A stretch of DNA of 64,000 nt from Caulobacter sp031457805 (GTDB lineage Bacteria; Pseudomonadota; Alphaproteobacteria; Caulobacterales; Caulobacteraceae). Under the pieces are notes generated by a model. That model had not been told where the DNA came from. It saw only the letters and a program-made list of their open reading frames with translations, and did not search any database. Position numbers and translations under genes: made by a program. Of this stretch, positions 17,678 through 26,214 are shown piece after piece; the stretch's first letter is position 1; the number at the start of each line of letters is the position of its first letter. The stretch is taken from NCBI RefSeq assembly GCF_031457805.1, contig NZ_JAVDXI010000002.1, forward strand, positions 434,001 through 498,000, given 5' to 3'.

Positions 17678-18409
17678 ATGCCTCAGCACCCGCCCCTCAG
17701 AATCAACGCCGACCTGCCGGTCGAGACCTTCGCCGAGCGGTTCGCGCGAGACGGCTACGTGCAGATCCCTGTCTTCCTGGCGCCGCAGGACGCCGAAGCG
17801 GTCGCCGCCCTGCTGGACCCGCTGACCTGGAACATCGTCGCGCCCGACGAGGCCTCGGAAACCCTGGTGATCACGCCCGAGGTCATCAAGAAGTTCGGCG
17901 AGGCCCAGGTGCGCCAGTTCCTGCAAGGCGCGCTGAAGCGCGCCGCCAAGGGGTTTTCGTTCGTCCACATGTCCTACGCGCTGCAGGACGAGTATCTGCG
18001 CGCGCCGCAAACCCCCGTGCACCGGGCGACCGAGTTCCTGGAAGGCCGCGCGTTTCTCGATTTCGGCGGCCAGGTGATCGGCGCGCCTGAGGTGACGGGC
18101 GTGCGGGTCCAGGCCTCGTACTATCGCCCCGGCGACTTTCTCACGGTGCACGACGACAGCCATCGCAAGGACCACCGCCTTGCGGCCTTCACCCTAGGCT
18201 TCACCCGGCGCTGGCGTCCGGACTGGGGCGGCCAACTGCTGTTCCATGACGCCGACGGCAATGTGACGCGCGGCCTCGCGCCGGGCTTCAATGTGCTGAC
18301 CCTGTTCAAGGTGCCCACGCCCCACTCGGTGGCCCAGGTCGCCAGCTACGCCGAAGCCAAGCGCCTGTCCCTGACCGGCTGGCTGCTGGGCGATAAGGAC
18401 CCCGCCTGA
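17678..18409 (+). CDS. 2OG-Fe(II) oxygenase, prolyl hydroxylase-like
   Basis: The 243-residue protein has a double-stranded beta-helix fold signature: VQASYYRPGDFLTVHDDSH with the iron-binding HxD, a WGGQLLFHD strand, FNVLTLFKVPTPHSVAQV with the distal His, and KRLSLTGWLLGD with the 2-oxoglutarate Arg. It resembles the Tpa1/Ofd1 and bacterial prolyl-hydroxylase group acting on proteins or peptides. An N-terminal helical part (about residues 10-100) is less conserved. The stop overlaps the start of the next gene (TGATG), so the two are translationally coupled. The gene is divergent from a TonB receptor. Confidence 0.88.
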   Translation: MPQHPPLRINADLPVETFAERFARDGYVQIPVFLAPQDAEAVAALLDPLTWNIVAPDEASETLVITPEVIKKFGEAQVRQFLQGALKRAAKGFSFVHMSYALQDEYLRAPQTPVHRATEFLEGRAFLDFGGQVIGAPEVTGVRVQASYYRPGDFLTVHDDSHRKDHRLAAFTLGFTRRWRPDWGGQLLFHDADGNVTRGLAPGFNVLTLFKVPTPHSVAQVASYAEAKRLSLTGWLLGDKDPA

Positions 18410-18951
18410 TGAGACCCTCCGCCATGCTCGCCCCCGCCCTCGCCGCCGCGCTGGCGCTAGCCGCCGCAGCAGCCCAAGCCCAGACCGCCCCCGAACCCGA
18501 CGTCATCAAGGCGTTGAAGGCCTGCAGCGCGATCAAGACCGACGGCGAGCGCCTGGCCTGCTATGACAAGGCCGCCCAGTCGGTGACCAGGGCCCAGGAG
18601 ACCGGCGAGGTCATCATCATCGACAAGCAGACGGCCCGCGCGGCCCGCCGCCAGGCGTTCGGCCTGGAGCTGCCGACCCTGTCGATCCTGGATCGCGGGG
18701 CCGACAAGGCCGAGACCGAAAAGCTGCAAGCCGTCGTCAAGACCGCGCGCGCCGACGCCGAAGGGCGCCTCGTCGTGACGCTGGAGGACGGCGCGGTCTG
18801 GCGCCAGATCGACGGTGACGTCCTGGGCAAGCCGCCCAAGGCGGGAACCACCGTCGAGATCCGCAAGGCCGCGATGGGCAGCTACATGATGAAGGTCGGC
18901 GCCCAGCCGGCCATCCGGGTGCGCCGCAGCGAGGCCGGCCCGGCGCGCTGA
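18409..18951 (+). CDS. small exported protein, unknown function
   Basis: The 180-residue product has an Ala/Leu-rich signal peptide ending in AQAQT. A conserved motif follows, ALKACSAIKTDGERLACYD, with two cysteines that probably form a disulfide. This motif occurs in many alphaproteobacterial periplasmic proteins. The rest is a small beta-rich region (GRLVVTLEDGAVWRQIDGD) that may resemble an SH3 or OB fold. It overlaps the oxygenase gene by four bases (ATGA/TGATG). No function is assigned. Confidence 0.82.
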   Translation: MRPSAMLAPALAAALALAAAAAQAQTAPEPDVIKALKACSAIKTDGERLACYDKAAQSVTRAQETGEVIIIDKQTARAARRQAFGLELPTLSILDRGADKAETEKLQAVVKTARADAEGRLVVTLEDGAVWRQIDGDVLGKPPKAGTTVEIRKAAMGSYMMKVGAQPAIRVRRSEAGPAR

Positions 18952-19412
18952 GGCCGCGCCCGTCGCGGGTTCGGCGCCCGACGAATAAGCGCCAGGCGCC
19001 GCTGCTTTGGTCTATCGGATGTTGACGGCGCCGCCGACGAAGTCCTCGCCCGGAGTTTATCCTCGGTCCGACCTTCGGTCGGCTCTGGGGGACAAGCTCA
19101 GGGCGGGGACGACTGTTGGCATGGGTTCGCGAGAAATCCTCATCCTGAGCGTGTCGAAGCACGAGGATTTCCAGCTGGACGCGCGCCGGAACCTTGACCA
19201 CGAACCCTTTTTCTCCGGCTAAGGCACGTTTGCGGCCGTATCACCATCGAAATGCTACAGGCGTGCAAACAGAGCGCGCCGAAACATTACATTTGAGAAA
19301 TATTTGACCTCGGACGCCGGTCTGCGTCAGAACTTCGCTCGCGTGAGATTCCGGCCGATCCGGAACGGGCGACACCGTGCCCCGGATCGTGGGCCACTGG
19401 GGAGGAGAGACC
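18952..19412. other. intergenic region with repeat B2 and promoter of the tldD block
   Basis: These 461 bases contain repeat B2 (19087-19170) and an AT-rich stretch around 19255-19310 (ACATTTGAGAAATATTTGACC) that may be the promoter for the following operon. No gene was recognised. Confidence 0.5.
19087..19170. repeat. dispersed repeat B2 (fold-back)
   Basis: A diverged copy of repeat B1: GACAAGCTCAGGGCGGGGAC, GACTGTTGGC, AAATCCTCATCCTGAGCG and TGTCGAAGCACGAGGATTT. Confidence 0.7.
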
Positions 19413-21044
19413 TTGGATAGACGACAGTTCCTCGCGGCCTGCGGCATCGGCGCCGGGGGCGTGCTGCTGCCGGGCTTCGGCCAGGCCATCGCCGCCGAAC
19501 AGCTGATCGAGACCATGGACGTGGCGGTCAAGAAGCGGCTCGCCGACGCGGCCCTCACCGCGGCCAAGGCCGCCGGGGCCACCTATTGCGACGTCCGCGT
19601 AGGCCGCTATCTGCGCCAGTTCATCCAGACGCGCGAAGCCAACGTCCAGGGCGTTACCAACACAGAGTCCAGCGGCGTGGGCGTGCGCGTCATCGCCGGC
19701 GGGGCCTGGGGCTTCGCCGCCACCAACAACATGTCGCCAGAGTCGGTGGCCCAGACGGCCCGCCTGGCCGTCGCCATCGCCAAGGCCAACGCCAAGAACC
19801 AGACCGCTCCGGTCCAACTGGCCCCGACCAAGGGCGTCGGCGAGGTCAAGTGGGCCACGCCCATCCGTCGCAACGGCATGGAAGTGTCGCTGCAGGAGAA
19901 GGTCGACCTTCTGATGCGGGTCAACGGCGCGGCTCTCAAGGCCGGCGCCAACTTCGTCAATTCCAGCCTGTTCCTGATCAACGAGCAGAAGTACTTCGCC
20001 AGCAGCGACGGCTCCTACATCGATCAGGACATCCACCGCGTCTGGGCGCCGTTCACGGTCACCGCGATCGACAAGGCCACCGGCAAGTTCCGTTCGCGCG
20101 AGGGCCTCTCGGCCCCGATGGGCATGGGCTATGAGTATCTGGACCCCAAGGCCGAGGATAAGGTCCTCTCGCCCAACGGCATCATCAGCTACAACAAGTC
20201 CTACGACATGGTCGAGGACGCCCAGGCCGCCGCCGTCCAGGCGCGCGAGAAGCTGACCGCCAAGTCGGTGAAGCCGGGCCGCTATGACCTGGTGCTCGAC
20301 CCCAACCACCTGGGCCTGACCATCCACGAATCGATCGGCCACCCGCTCGAGCTCGACCGCGTGCTGGGCTATGAGGCCAACTACGCCGGCACCAGCTTCG
20401 CCACGCTGGACAAGCGCCGTGACCGCTTCCAGTACGGCAACGAGATCGTCAACGTCGTCGCCGACAAGGTCCAGCCGGGCAGCCTCGGCGCCGTCGGCTA
20501 TGACGACGAAGGCATCAAGACCAAGAGCTGGCCGCTGATCCAGAACGGCAAGCTGGTCGACTACCAGGCCACCCGCGACCAGGCCCACATCCTGGGCAAG
20601 ACCGAGAGCGACGGCTGCTCTTACGCCGACTCCTGGTCGACCGTGCAGTTCCAGCGCATGCCCAACGTCTCGCTGGAGCCGGGCAAGAAGCCGCTCAGCC
20701 TGGCCGACATGATCGGCAACGTCGAGAACGGCATCTACATCCTGGGCCGCGGCTCTTTCTCGATCGACCAGCAGCGCTACAACGCCCAGTTCGGCGGCAC
20801 GCTGTTCTACGAGATCAAGGACGGCAAGATCACCCAGCCGCTGGAGGACGTCGCCTACCAGATGCGCACGCCGGAGTTCTGGAACGCCTGCTCGGCGATC
20901 TGCGACGAGCGGGACTACCGCCTGTTCGGCTCGTTCTTCGACGGCAAGGGCCAGCCCAGTCAGGTTTCGGCCGTCAGCCACGGTTCGTCGACCACCCGGT
21001 TCGACGGCATCAACGTCATCAATACCGCGCGCTCGCTCGGTTAA
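19413..21044 (+). CDS. TldD family metallopeptidase with Tat signal
   Basis: I start at the TTG at 19413, seven bases after GGAGG. This gives 543 residues beginning LDRRQFLAACGIGAGG, a twin-arginine (RRxFL) signal. The longer GTG frame lacks a sensible leader. The body is TldD-like, with the zinc motif HESIGH (His305, Glu306, His310) in LTIHESIGHPLELDR, plus DDEGIKTKSWPLIQNGKLV and a C-terminal catalytic region with SHGSSTTRFDG. TldD/TldE heterodimers cut unfolded or modified peptides (microcin B17, CcdA). Classical TldD is cytosolic, so Tat export is unusual. The partner gene follows 21 bases later. Confidence 0.88.
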   Translation: MDRRQFLAACGIGAGGVLLPGFGQAIAAEQLIETMDVAVKKRLADAALTAAKAAGATYCDVRVGRYLRQFIQTREANVQGVTNTESSGVGVRVIAGGAWGFAATNNMSPESVAQTARLAVAIAKANAKNQTAPVQLAPTKGVGEVKWATPIRRNGMEVSLQEKVDLLMRVNGAALKAGANFVNSSLFLINEQKYFASSDGSYIDQDIHRVWAPFTVTAIDKATGKFRSREGLSAPMGMGYEYLDPKAEDKVLSPNGIISYNKSYDMVEDAQAAAVQAREKLTAKSVKPGRYDLVLDPNHLGLTIHESIGHPLELDRVLGYEANYAGTSFATLDKRRDRFQYGNEIVNVVADKVQPGSLGAVGYDDEGIKTKSWPLIQNGKLVDYQATRDQAHILGKTESDGCSYADSWSTVQFQRMPNVSLEPGKKPLSLADMIGNVENGIYILGRGSFSIDQQRYNAQFGGTLFYEIKDGKITQPLEDVAYQMRTPEFWNACSAICDERDYRLFGSFFDGKGQPSQVSAVSHGSSTTRFDGINVINTARSLG

Positions 21045-21065
21045 GCGGATCGAGGGAGACACATC

Positions 21066-22397
21066 ATGGGTATCATGACGGAAGCCGAGGCCAAGACGAT
21101 CCTCGACAAGGTCCTCAAGCTCTCGACGGCGGACGAATGCACCGCTCAGCTGACGGGCTCGATCGAAGGCAACATCCGCTTCGCGCTGAACAACGTCTCG
21201 ACCAGCGGCGTGGTCAGCGACACCAGTCTGGGCGTCTCGGTGGCCTTCGGCCGTCGCGTCGGCACGTCGTCGACCAACGACTTCTCGGACGCGTCCCTGG
21301 CCCGCGCGGTCAAGCGCGCCGAGGAGCTGGCGCGCCTCGCGCCGGAAAACCCCGAGTTCGTGCCGGCGGTCGAAAAGCAGGTCTACAAGCCCAGCTCGAC
21401 CTTCAGCGCGGCCACCGCGGCGATCACGCCCGAGCAGCGCGCCGACATCGCCATGGCGTCGATCGCGCCCTGCCGGTCCAAGAACCTGATCGCGGCCGGG
21501 TTCCTGAACGACGAGCAGAGCTTCGTGGCCTTCGCCAACAGCAAGGGCGCGTTCGGTTATCAGCGCTCGACCGAGATGGACTACACCTGCACCGTCCGCA
21601 CCGCCGACGGGAAGGGCTCGGGCTGGGTCGCGCGCAACCTGCAGGACTCCACGCCCTTCAAGCCGGCCAGCGACATCGAGATCGCCATGCGCAAGGCCAG
21701 CGCCTCCGCCGAGGCCCAGGCCCTGGAGCCGGGCAAGTACACGGTGATTCTCGAGCCGGCCGCCGCCTCGGGCCTGATCTCGTTCATGTTCAACTTCTTC
21801 GACGCCCGCGCGGCGGACGAAGGCCGCAGCTTCCTGTCCAAGAAGGGCGGCGGCAACAAGCTGGGCGAGCAGGTCTATGACCCGCGCGTAAGCTTCATCT
21901 CCGACCCGTGGCATCCGGACCTCGCCGTCCTGCCGTGGGACGGCTCGGGCCGCGCCCGCGAGAAGATGGCCATGGTCGAGAACGGCAAGATCGCCAACCT
22001 GATGTACTCGCCCTACTGGGCGCAGAAGCAGGGCAAGCCGGTCGTCGGCCGTCCGGGCAACATCATCATGTCGGGCGGCACCAAGTCGACCGCCGACCTG
22101 GTGCGCGAGACCGAGCGCGGCATCCTGGTGACTCGCACCTGGTACATCCGGATGGTCGATCCGCAGACCGTGCTGCTGACCGGCCTGACCCGCGACGGCA
22201 CTTTCTATATCGAGAACGGCCAGCTGAAGTATCCGATCAAGAACTTCCGCTTCAACGAGTCGCCGGTGATCATGCTGAACAACATCGATGACCTGGGCCG
22301 TCCGGTCCGCGTCAGCGAAGGCGGCGGCATGAAGTACATGATCCCGCCGATGCGCGTGCGCGACTTCACCTTCACCTCGCTGTCGGACGCCGTCTGA
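21066..22397 (+). CDS. TldE/PmbA-like partner of TldD
   Basis: The 443-residue protein is related to the TldD/PmbA family but lacks the HExxxH zinc motif; the matching region reads VILEPAAASGLISFMFNFF. That is the TldE/PmbA pattern, the non-metal subunit of the heterodimer. Other blocks are FALNNVSTSGVVSDTSLGVSV, MGIMTEAEAKTILDKVLKL at the N-terminus, and ENGQLKYPIKNFRFNESPV near the C-terminus. There is no signal peptide. A GGAG ribosome site (GAGGGAGACACATC) precedes the ATG. The gene sits just after tldD and before a DUF4159 gene. Confidence 0.88.
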   Translation: MGIMTEAEAKTILDKVLKLSTADECTAQLTGSIEGNIRFALNNVSTSGVVSDTSLGVSVAFGRRVGTSSTNDFSDASLARAVKRAEELARLAPENPEFVPAVEKQVYKPSSTFSAATAAITPEQRADIAMASIAPCRSKNLIAAGFLNDEQSFVAFANSKGAFGYQRSTEMDYTCTVRTADGKGSGWVARNLQDSTPFKPASDIEIAMRKASASAEAQALEPGKYTVILEPAAASGLISFMFNFFDARAADEGRSFLSKKGGGNKLGEQVYDPRVSFISDPWHPDLAVLPWDGSGRAREKMAMVENGKIANLMYSPYWAQKQGKPVVGRPGNIIMSGGTKSTADLVRETERGILVTRTWYIRMVDPQTVLLTGLTRDGTFYIENGQLKYPIKNFRFNESPVIMLNNIDDLGRPVRVSEGGGMKYMIPPMRVRDFTFTSLSDAV

Positions 22398-22406
22398 CAC
22401 ACACCT

Positions 22407-23138
22407 ATGGCCAGCAGTCGCGTAACCCGTTCGGAGTGTCTGCGTCTGCTGGCGGGCGGTGCGATGGGAGGTTGGCTGGCCAGCCTCCCATCAGCCACCC
22501 AGGCGGCTCTCAAGGCCGCTCCGGCCTATGATTTCTGGTTCACGCGCCTGCGCTATGACAGCGGCGACTGGGACGTCGACCAGCGCATGCCGGCCAACAT
22601 CCTGACCTCGCTGGTCGACTACACCACCCTGCGGGTCGATCCCGAAGAGCGCGTCGTGCGGCTCTCGGATCCGGCCATGCTGACCGCCCCGTTCTGCTAC
22701 CTGGCGGGCCACAAGCTGGTCGAGTTCAGCCCCGCCGAGGCCGAGAACTTCAAGACCTATGTCCGCAACGGCGGCTTCGTCTTCGTCGACGACTGCAACC
22801 ACGACATCGACGGCCTGTTCGCCAAGTCGTTCGAGCGCCAGATGGCCAAGCTGTTCGGGGCCGAGGCCCTGAAGACGCTGCCCAATGACCACCTGATCTA
22901 CCGCAACTTCTTCAAGTTCGACGGCCCGCCCGCCACCAGCTTCGAGCTGAACGGCTGGGGCGATGATCTCGTCCACGACTATCTGAAGGGCATCGAGATC
23001 GGCGGGCGCCTCGGGGTGCTCTACAGCAACAAGGATTACGGCTGCGAGTGGGATTACGACTGGCGCAACAAGCGCTTCCTGGCCGATGACAACACCAAGT
23101 TCGCGGTCAACATCGTGCTCTACGCCCTCACCGCCTGA
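22407..23138 (+). CDS. DUF4159 domain protein, exported
   Basis: The 243-residue protein starts with a signal-like leader (SECLRLLAGGAMGGWLASLP) and has the DUF4159 body: FWFTRLRYDSGDWDVDQRMP, FVRN-type GGFVFVDDCNHDIDG, FGAEALKTLPNDHLIYRNFF and a C-terminal KFAVNIVLYALTA. The fold resembles a glutamine amidotransferase-like domain without clear catalytic residues. In related genomes DUF4159 occurs with MoxR and BatA-type genes, as here. Function is unknown; it likely works with the neighbouring peptidase or membrane complex. The spacing to tldE is nine bases. Confidence 0.85.
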   Translation: MASSRVTRSECLRLLAGGAMGGWLASLPSATQAALKAAPAYDFWFTRLRYDSGDWDVDQRMPANILTSLVDYTTLRVDPEERVVRLSDPAMLTAPFCYLAGHKLVEFSPAEAENFKTYVRNGGFVFVDDCNHDIDGLFAKSFERQMAKLFGAEALKTLPNDHLIYRNFFKFDGPPATSFELNGWGDDLVHDYLKGIEIGGRLGVLYSNKDYGCEWDYDWRNKRFLADDNTKFAVNIVLYALTA

Positions 23139-23165
23139 TCGCCTCTTTCTCTGTTCGGATTGCTT

Positions 23166-24167
23166 ATGACCAAGACCCCCACCGAAGCCGAGATCGCGGG
23201 CAAGCTTCAGCGTCTGTCGCAGCTGCGCGCCGCCATCGGCCAGGCCATCGTCGGCCAGGACGAGGTGGTCGAGCAGCTGCTGATCGGCCTGCTGGCCGGC
23301 GGCCACTGCCTGATCGAGGGCGTGCCGGGCCTGGGCAAGACCCTGCTGGTCCGCACCCTGGGCCAGGCCCTGTCGCTGGACTTCCGCCGCGTGCAGTTCA
23401 CGCCCGACCTGATGCCCAGCGACATCCTGGGCACCGAGGTGCTGGAGGAAGACCACGGCACGGGCCATCGCCACTTCCGCTTCCAGCAGGGGCCGGTCTT
23501 CACCAACCTGTTCCTGGCCGACGAGCTGAACCGCACCCCGCCCAAGACCCAGGCCGCTCTGCTCGAAGCCATGCAGGAGCATCAGGTCAGCTATGCGGGC
23601 GTCACTCATGCCCTGGCCGAGCCGTTCTTTGTGCTGGCCACCCAGAACCCGCTGGAACAGGCCGGGACCTATCCCCTGCCCGAGGCGCAGCTGGACCGCT
23701 TCCTGCTGAACATCCGCGTGGGCTATCCCACCGCCGAGGAGGAGCGGGCGATCCTCGCTTTGACCACCGGCGGCACGATTGAGGCCCCCAAAGCGGTGAT
23801 GACCGGCGCCGACATCGTCGAGCTGCAAAAGTGGGTCCGCCAGGCCCATGTCAGCGACGGCCTGCTGACCTGGATCACCCGCCTGATCCGCGCCACCCGT
23901 CCCGGCCCCGACGCGCCGAGCGCCATCCAGGACTATGTCCGCTGGGGCGCTGGTCCGCGGGCCGGCCAGGCCCTGGTGCTGGCCGCCAAGGCCCGCGCCC
24001 TGCTGCACGGACGCCTGGCCGCCACCCGCGAGGACGTCGTGGCCCTGGCCGCGCCGGTGCTGCGCCACCGCATCCTGCTGTCCTTCGCCGCCGAGGCCGA
24101 GCGCAAGACGACCGACGACGTGGTCGCCGCCCTGCTGGCCGCCCTGCCCGCCCCCGCCCGCGACTGA
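23166..24167 (+). CDS. MoxR family AAA+ ATPase
   Basis: The 333-residue ATPase has Walker A GVPGLGKT (residues 56-63), Walker B FLADELNR, sensor 1 LATQNPLEQAGTYPLPEAQLDR (first part) and a C-terminal lid domain. I start at the ATG at 23166, two codons into the open frame. MoxR proteins act as chaperones that use ATP to insert metals or activate partner proteins, and they nearly always sit beside DUF58 and VWA-type genes, as here. It is part of a long co-directional block. Confidence 0.95.
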   Translation: MTKTPTEAEIAGKLQRLSQLRAAIGQAIVGQDEVVEQLLIGLLAGGHCLIEGVPGLGKTLLVRTLGQALSLDFRRVQFTPDLMPSDILGTEVLEEDHGTGHRHFRFQQGPVFTNLFLADELNRTPPKTQAALLEAMQEHQVSYAGVTHALAEPFFVLATQNPLEQAGTYPLPEAQLDRFLLNIRVGYPTAEEERAILALTTGGTIEAPKAVMTGADIVELQKWVRQAHVSDGLLTWITRLIRATRPGPDAPSAIQDYVRWGAGPRAGQALVLAAKARALLHGRLAATREDVVALAAPVLRHRILLSFAAEAERKTTDDVVAALLAALPAPARD

Positions 24168-24175
24168 TCCAGCGC

Positions 24176-25063
24176 ATGTCGCCGTTCGACCTGCCTCCGG
24201 ACCTGCGCACCCGCCTGCGACGCCTGTCGCTGGCGCCGCGCGCGGCCGCCGTGCTGGTCGGCGACGGCGCCCACGCCAGCCGCAATCGCGGCGGGGCGAT
24301 GGAGTTCGCCCAGTACCGCGCCTATGAGCGCGGCGATGACCTGCGGCGGATCGACTGGAAGCTCTATTCGCGGTCTGACAAGTTCTTCGTCCGCGACGCC
24401 GAGCGCGAAAGCCCGGTGGCGATCTGGATCGTGCTGGACGCCAGCGCCTCGATGGCCCAGGCCGATCTGGCGCGGCCCAGCTGGACGCGCTTCGACGCCG
24501 CCCGCCGCCTGACCGCCGCCCTCATCGAGATCGCCCTCTTGCAAGGCGACCGCTTCGGCCTCGTCGTCGCCCAGGACAAGGGCCCTCTGGTGCTGGCCCC
24601 ATCGGGCGACAAGCGCCAGCGCGACCGCATCCGCCTGGAGATCAGCCCGCTGCAGCCCGGCGGCGCGCCGCACTGGGAGCGTGACCTCAAGACCCTGGGC
24701 GAGCGCATCGCGCCCGGCGATCTCGTCATCTTCATCACCGACGGCTTCGACGAGGCCTGCGTCGCCGCCGCCGAGCGCCTGGCCGCCTCGGGCCGCGACG
24801 TGTCGTTCGTTCAGCTCCTGACCGGCGACGAGCGCGACTTTCCGTTCGACAGCTCGCTGCGCTTCCGCGATCCGGAGAACAGGGCCGAGCTGGCGGGCGA
24901 CGGCCGATCCCTGCGCGCCGACTTCCTCAAGCGCTTCGGCGAGGCCCGCGCGGCCCTGCGCGCGCGTCTGGAAAGTCGGAGCGTGCGCTTCGCCGAACAC
25001 TTCGCCGACCAGGATCCGGACGGGCCGATCCAGGCCCTGGCCCGCGCGGCGGCGGTCCGATGA
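24176..25063 (+). CDS. DUF58 domain protein (MoxR partner)
   Basis: The protein is 295 residues from the ATG at 24176, nine bases after the MoxR stop. The frame is open much further upstream, but that part overlaps moxR in another frame. The DUF58 signature FAQYRAYERGDDLRRIDWKLYSRS (residues 43-66) lies at the N-terminus. It is followed by a VWA-like metal-binding domain with VLDASASM (a DxSxS MIDAS motif) and LVIFITDGFDE. It is likely a cytosolic or membrane-peripheral adaptor to the MoxR ATPase. The next gene overlaps it by four bases (ATGA). Confidence 0.92.
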   Translation: MSPFDLPPDLRTRLRRLSLAPRAAAVLVGDGAHASRNRGGAMEFAQYRAYERGDDLRRIDWKLYSRSDKFFVRDAERESPVAIWIVLDASASMAQADLARPSWTRFDAARRLTAALIEIALLQGDRFGLVVAQDKGPLVLAPSGDKRQRDRIRLEISPLQPGGAPHWERDLKTLGERIAPGDLVIFITDGFDEACVAAAERLAASGRDVSFVQLLTGDERDFPFDSSLRFRDPENRAELAGDGRSLRADFLKRFGEARAALRARLESRSVRFAEHFADQDPDGPIQALARAAAVR

Positions 25064-26214
25064 TCCCCGCCCTGCTGCTGCCCGCCGCGCTCGCCGCCCT
25101 GCTGGCCGTCGCGGTGCCGCTGGCGATCCACATCGCCCGGCGCACCGAGACCCGAACCATCGACTTCGCCGCCCTGCGCTGGCTGAACCCGAACCCCAAG
25201 CCCGTGCAGCGCCTTCAGCTGGACGAGCGCCTGCTGCTGGGGGTGCGGATCGCGCTGATCGTGGCGATCGCCGTCGCCCTGGCCCGCCCGGTGCTGCGGC
25301 CGAGCGGCGACAGTGGTCCCGTGGTCGCCATCGCTCCGGGGATCGACGCCGCCCAGGTCGCCGATAACGGCCAGCGCCGCGTCTGGCTGGCGCCCGACTT
25401 TCCCGGCGCCGACCGCGCCGCACCGCCCGCCACCGCCGACCTCGCCAGCCTGATCCGCCAGCTCGACGCCGAGCTCCCGGCCGGAACCCCGCTGACCCTG
25501 GTCGTGCCCCCGGCCTTCGACGCCGACGGCGGGCGGCTCGTGCTGTCGCGCAAGGTCACCTGGAAGGTCGCCCCTGCCGCCGCCACGCCCAGCGCCAAGC
25601 CTGAGCGAACGCCGCCGCCCCTGGCGGTTCGCTACGCCGCCGAGCGGGCCGAGGCGGTCCAGTATTTCCGTGCGTCGGCGGGCGCCTATGCTGCCCCAGA
25701 CCAAGCGCCCGCCTTCGACGCCGCGCCCGTCGACCAGCCCCTGCCCGCCCAAGCCAAGACCCTGATCTGGCTGTCGGGCGCGCCGCTGTCGGACACCGCG
25801 CTGTCCTGGATCGAGCGCGGCGGCGTCGTGCTGCTGGCCCATGACGCGCCCTCGCCCGTCGAGGGGACCAAGTCCGTGGTCTGGCGCGACGCGGCGGCGG
25901 AGCCGCTGGCGGTCGAGGGCCGCTATGGCCAGGGCCGCGTCCTGCAACTGACCCGCCCGCTGGCCCCCAAGAGCCTGCCGGCCCTGGTCGAGCCCGACTT
26001 CCCCGACCGTCTTTGGGCCCTGCTGGACCCGTCGGCCGCGCCGGCCCGCGTCGCCGCCCAGGACTATGCGCCGGCGCTTGGCGAGGTGGGGCCGGCCTTG
26101 GCCTTCAATCCGCATCCGCTGGACCTGCGCCCGTGGCTGGCGGTGCTGATCGCGGTACTGTTCGCCGGTGAGCGCTGGCTGGCCACGCGTCGGAAACGGC
26201 CGGTGATGGCATGA
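25060..26214 (+). CDS. BatA-like membrane protein
   Basis: The 384-residue protein begins with the BatA (aerotolerance) N-terminal pattern: a transmembrane segment, PLAIHIARRTETRTIDFAAL and RLQLDERLLLGVRIALIVAIAVALARP (second hydrophobic segment, about residues 65-87). Most of the rest is a periplasmic domain, and a C-terminal membrane helix (WLAVLIAVLFAGERW) ends the protein. No VWA metal site was seen. It overlaps both neighbours by four bases, so translation is coupled with DUF58 and the next protein. Function is inferred only from the MoxR context. Confidence 0.85.
   Translation: MIPALLLPAALAALLAVAVPLAIHIARRTETRTIDFAALRWLNPNPKPVQRLQLDERLLLGVRIALIVAIAVALARPVLRPSGDSGPVVAIAPGIDAAQVADNGQRRVWLAPDFPGADRAAPPATADLASLIRQLDAELPAGTPLTLVVPPAFDADGGRLVLSRKVTWKVAPAAATPSAKPERTPPPLAVRYAAERAEAVQYFRASAGAYAAPDQAPAFDAAPVDQPLPAQAKTLIWLSGAPLSDTALSWIERGGVVLLAHDAPSPVEGTKSVVWRDAAAEPLAVEGRYGQGRVLQLTRPLAPKSLPALVEPDFPDRLWALLDPSAAPARVAAQDYAPALGEVGPALAFNPHPLDLRPWLAVLIAVLFAGERWLATRRKRPVMA

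Noticed and set aside
19287..22400. A very long open frame on the minus strand across the tldD and tldE genes.
   Set aside because: It is antisense to two well-supported genes, has low-complexity Arg/Gly/Asp-rich translation and no family motif; high GC with strong third-position bias creates such frames.
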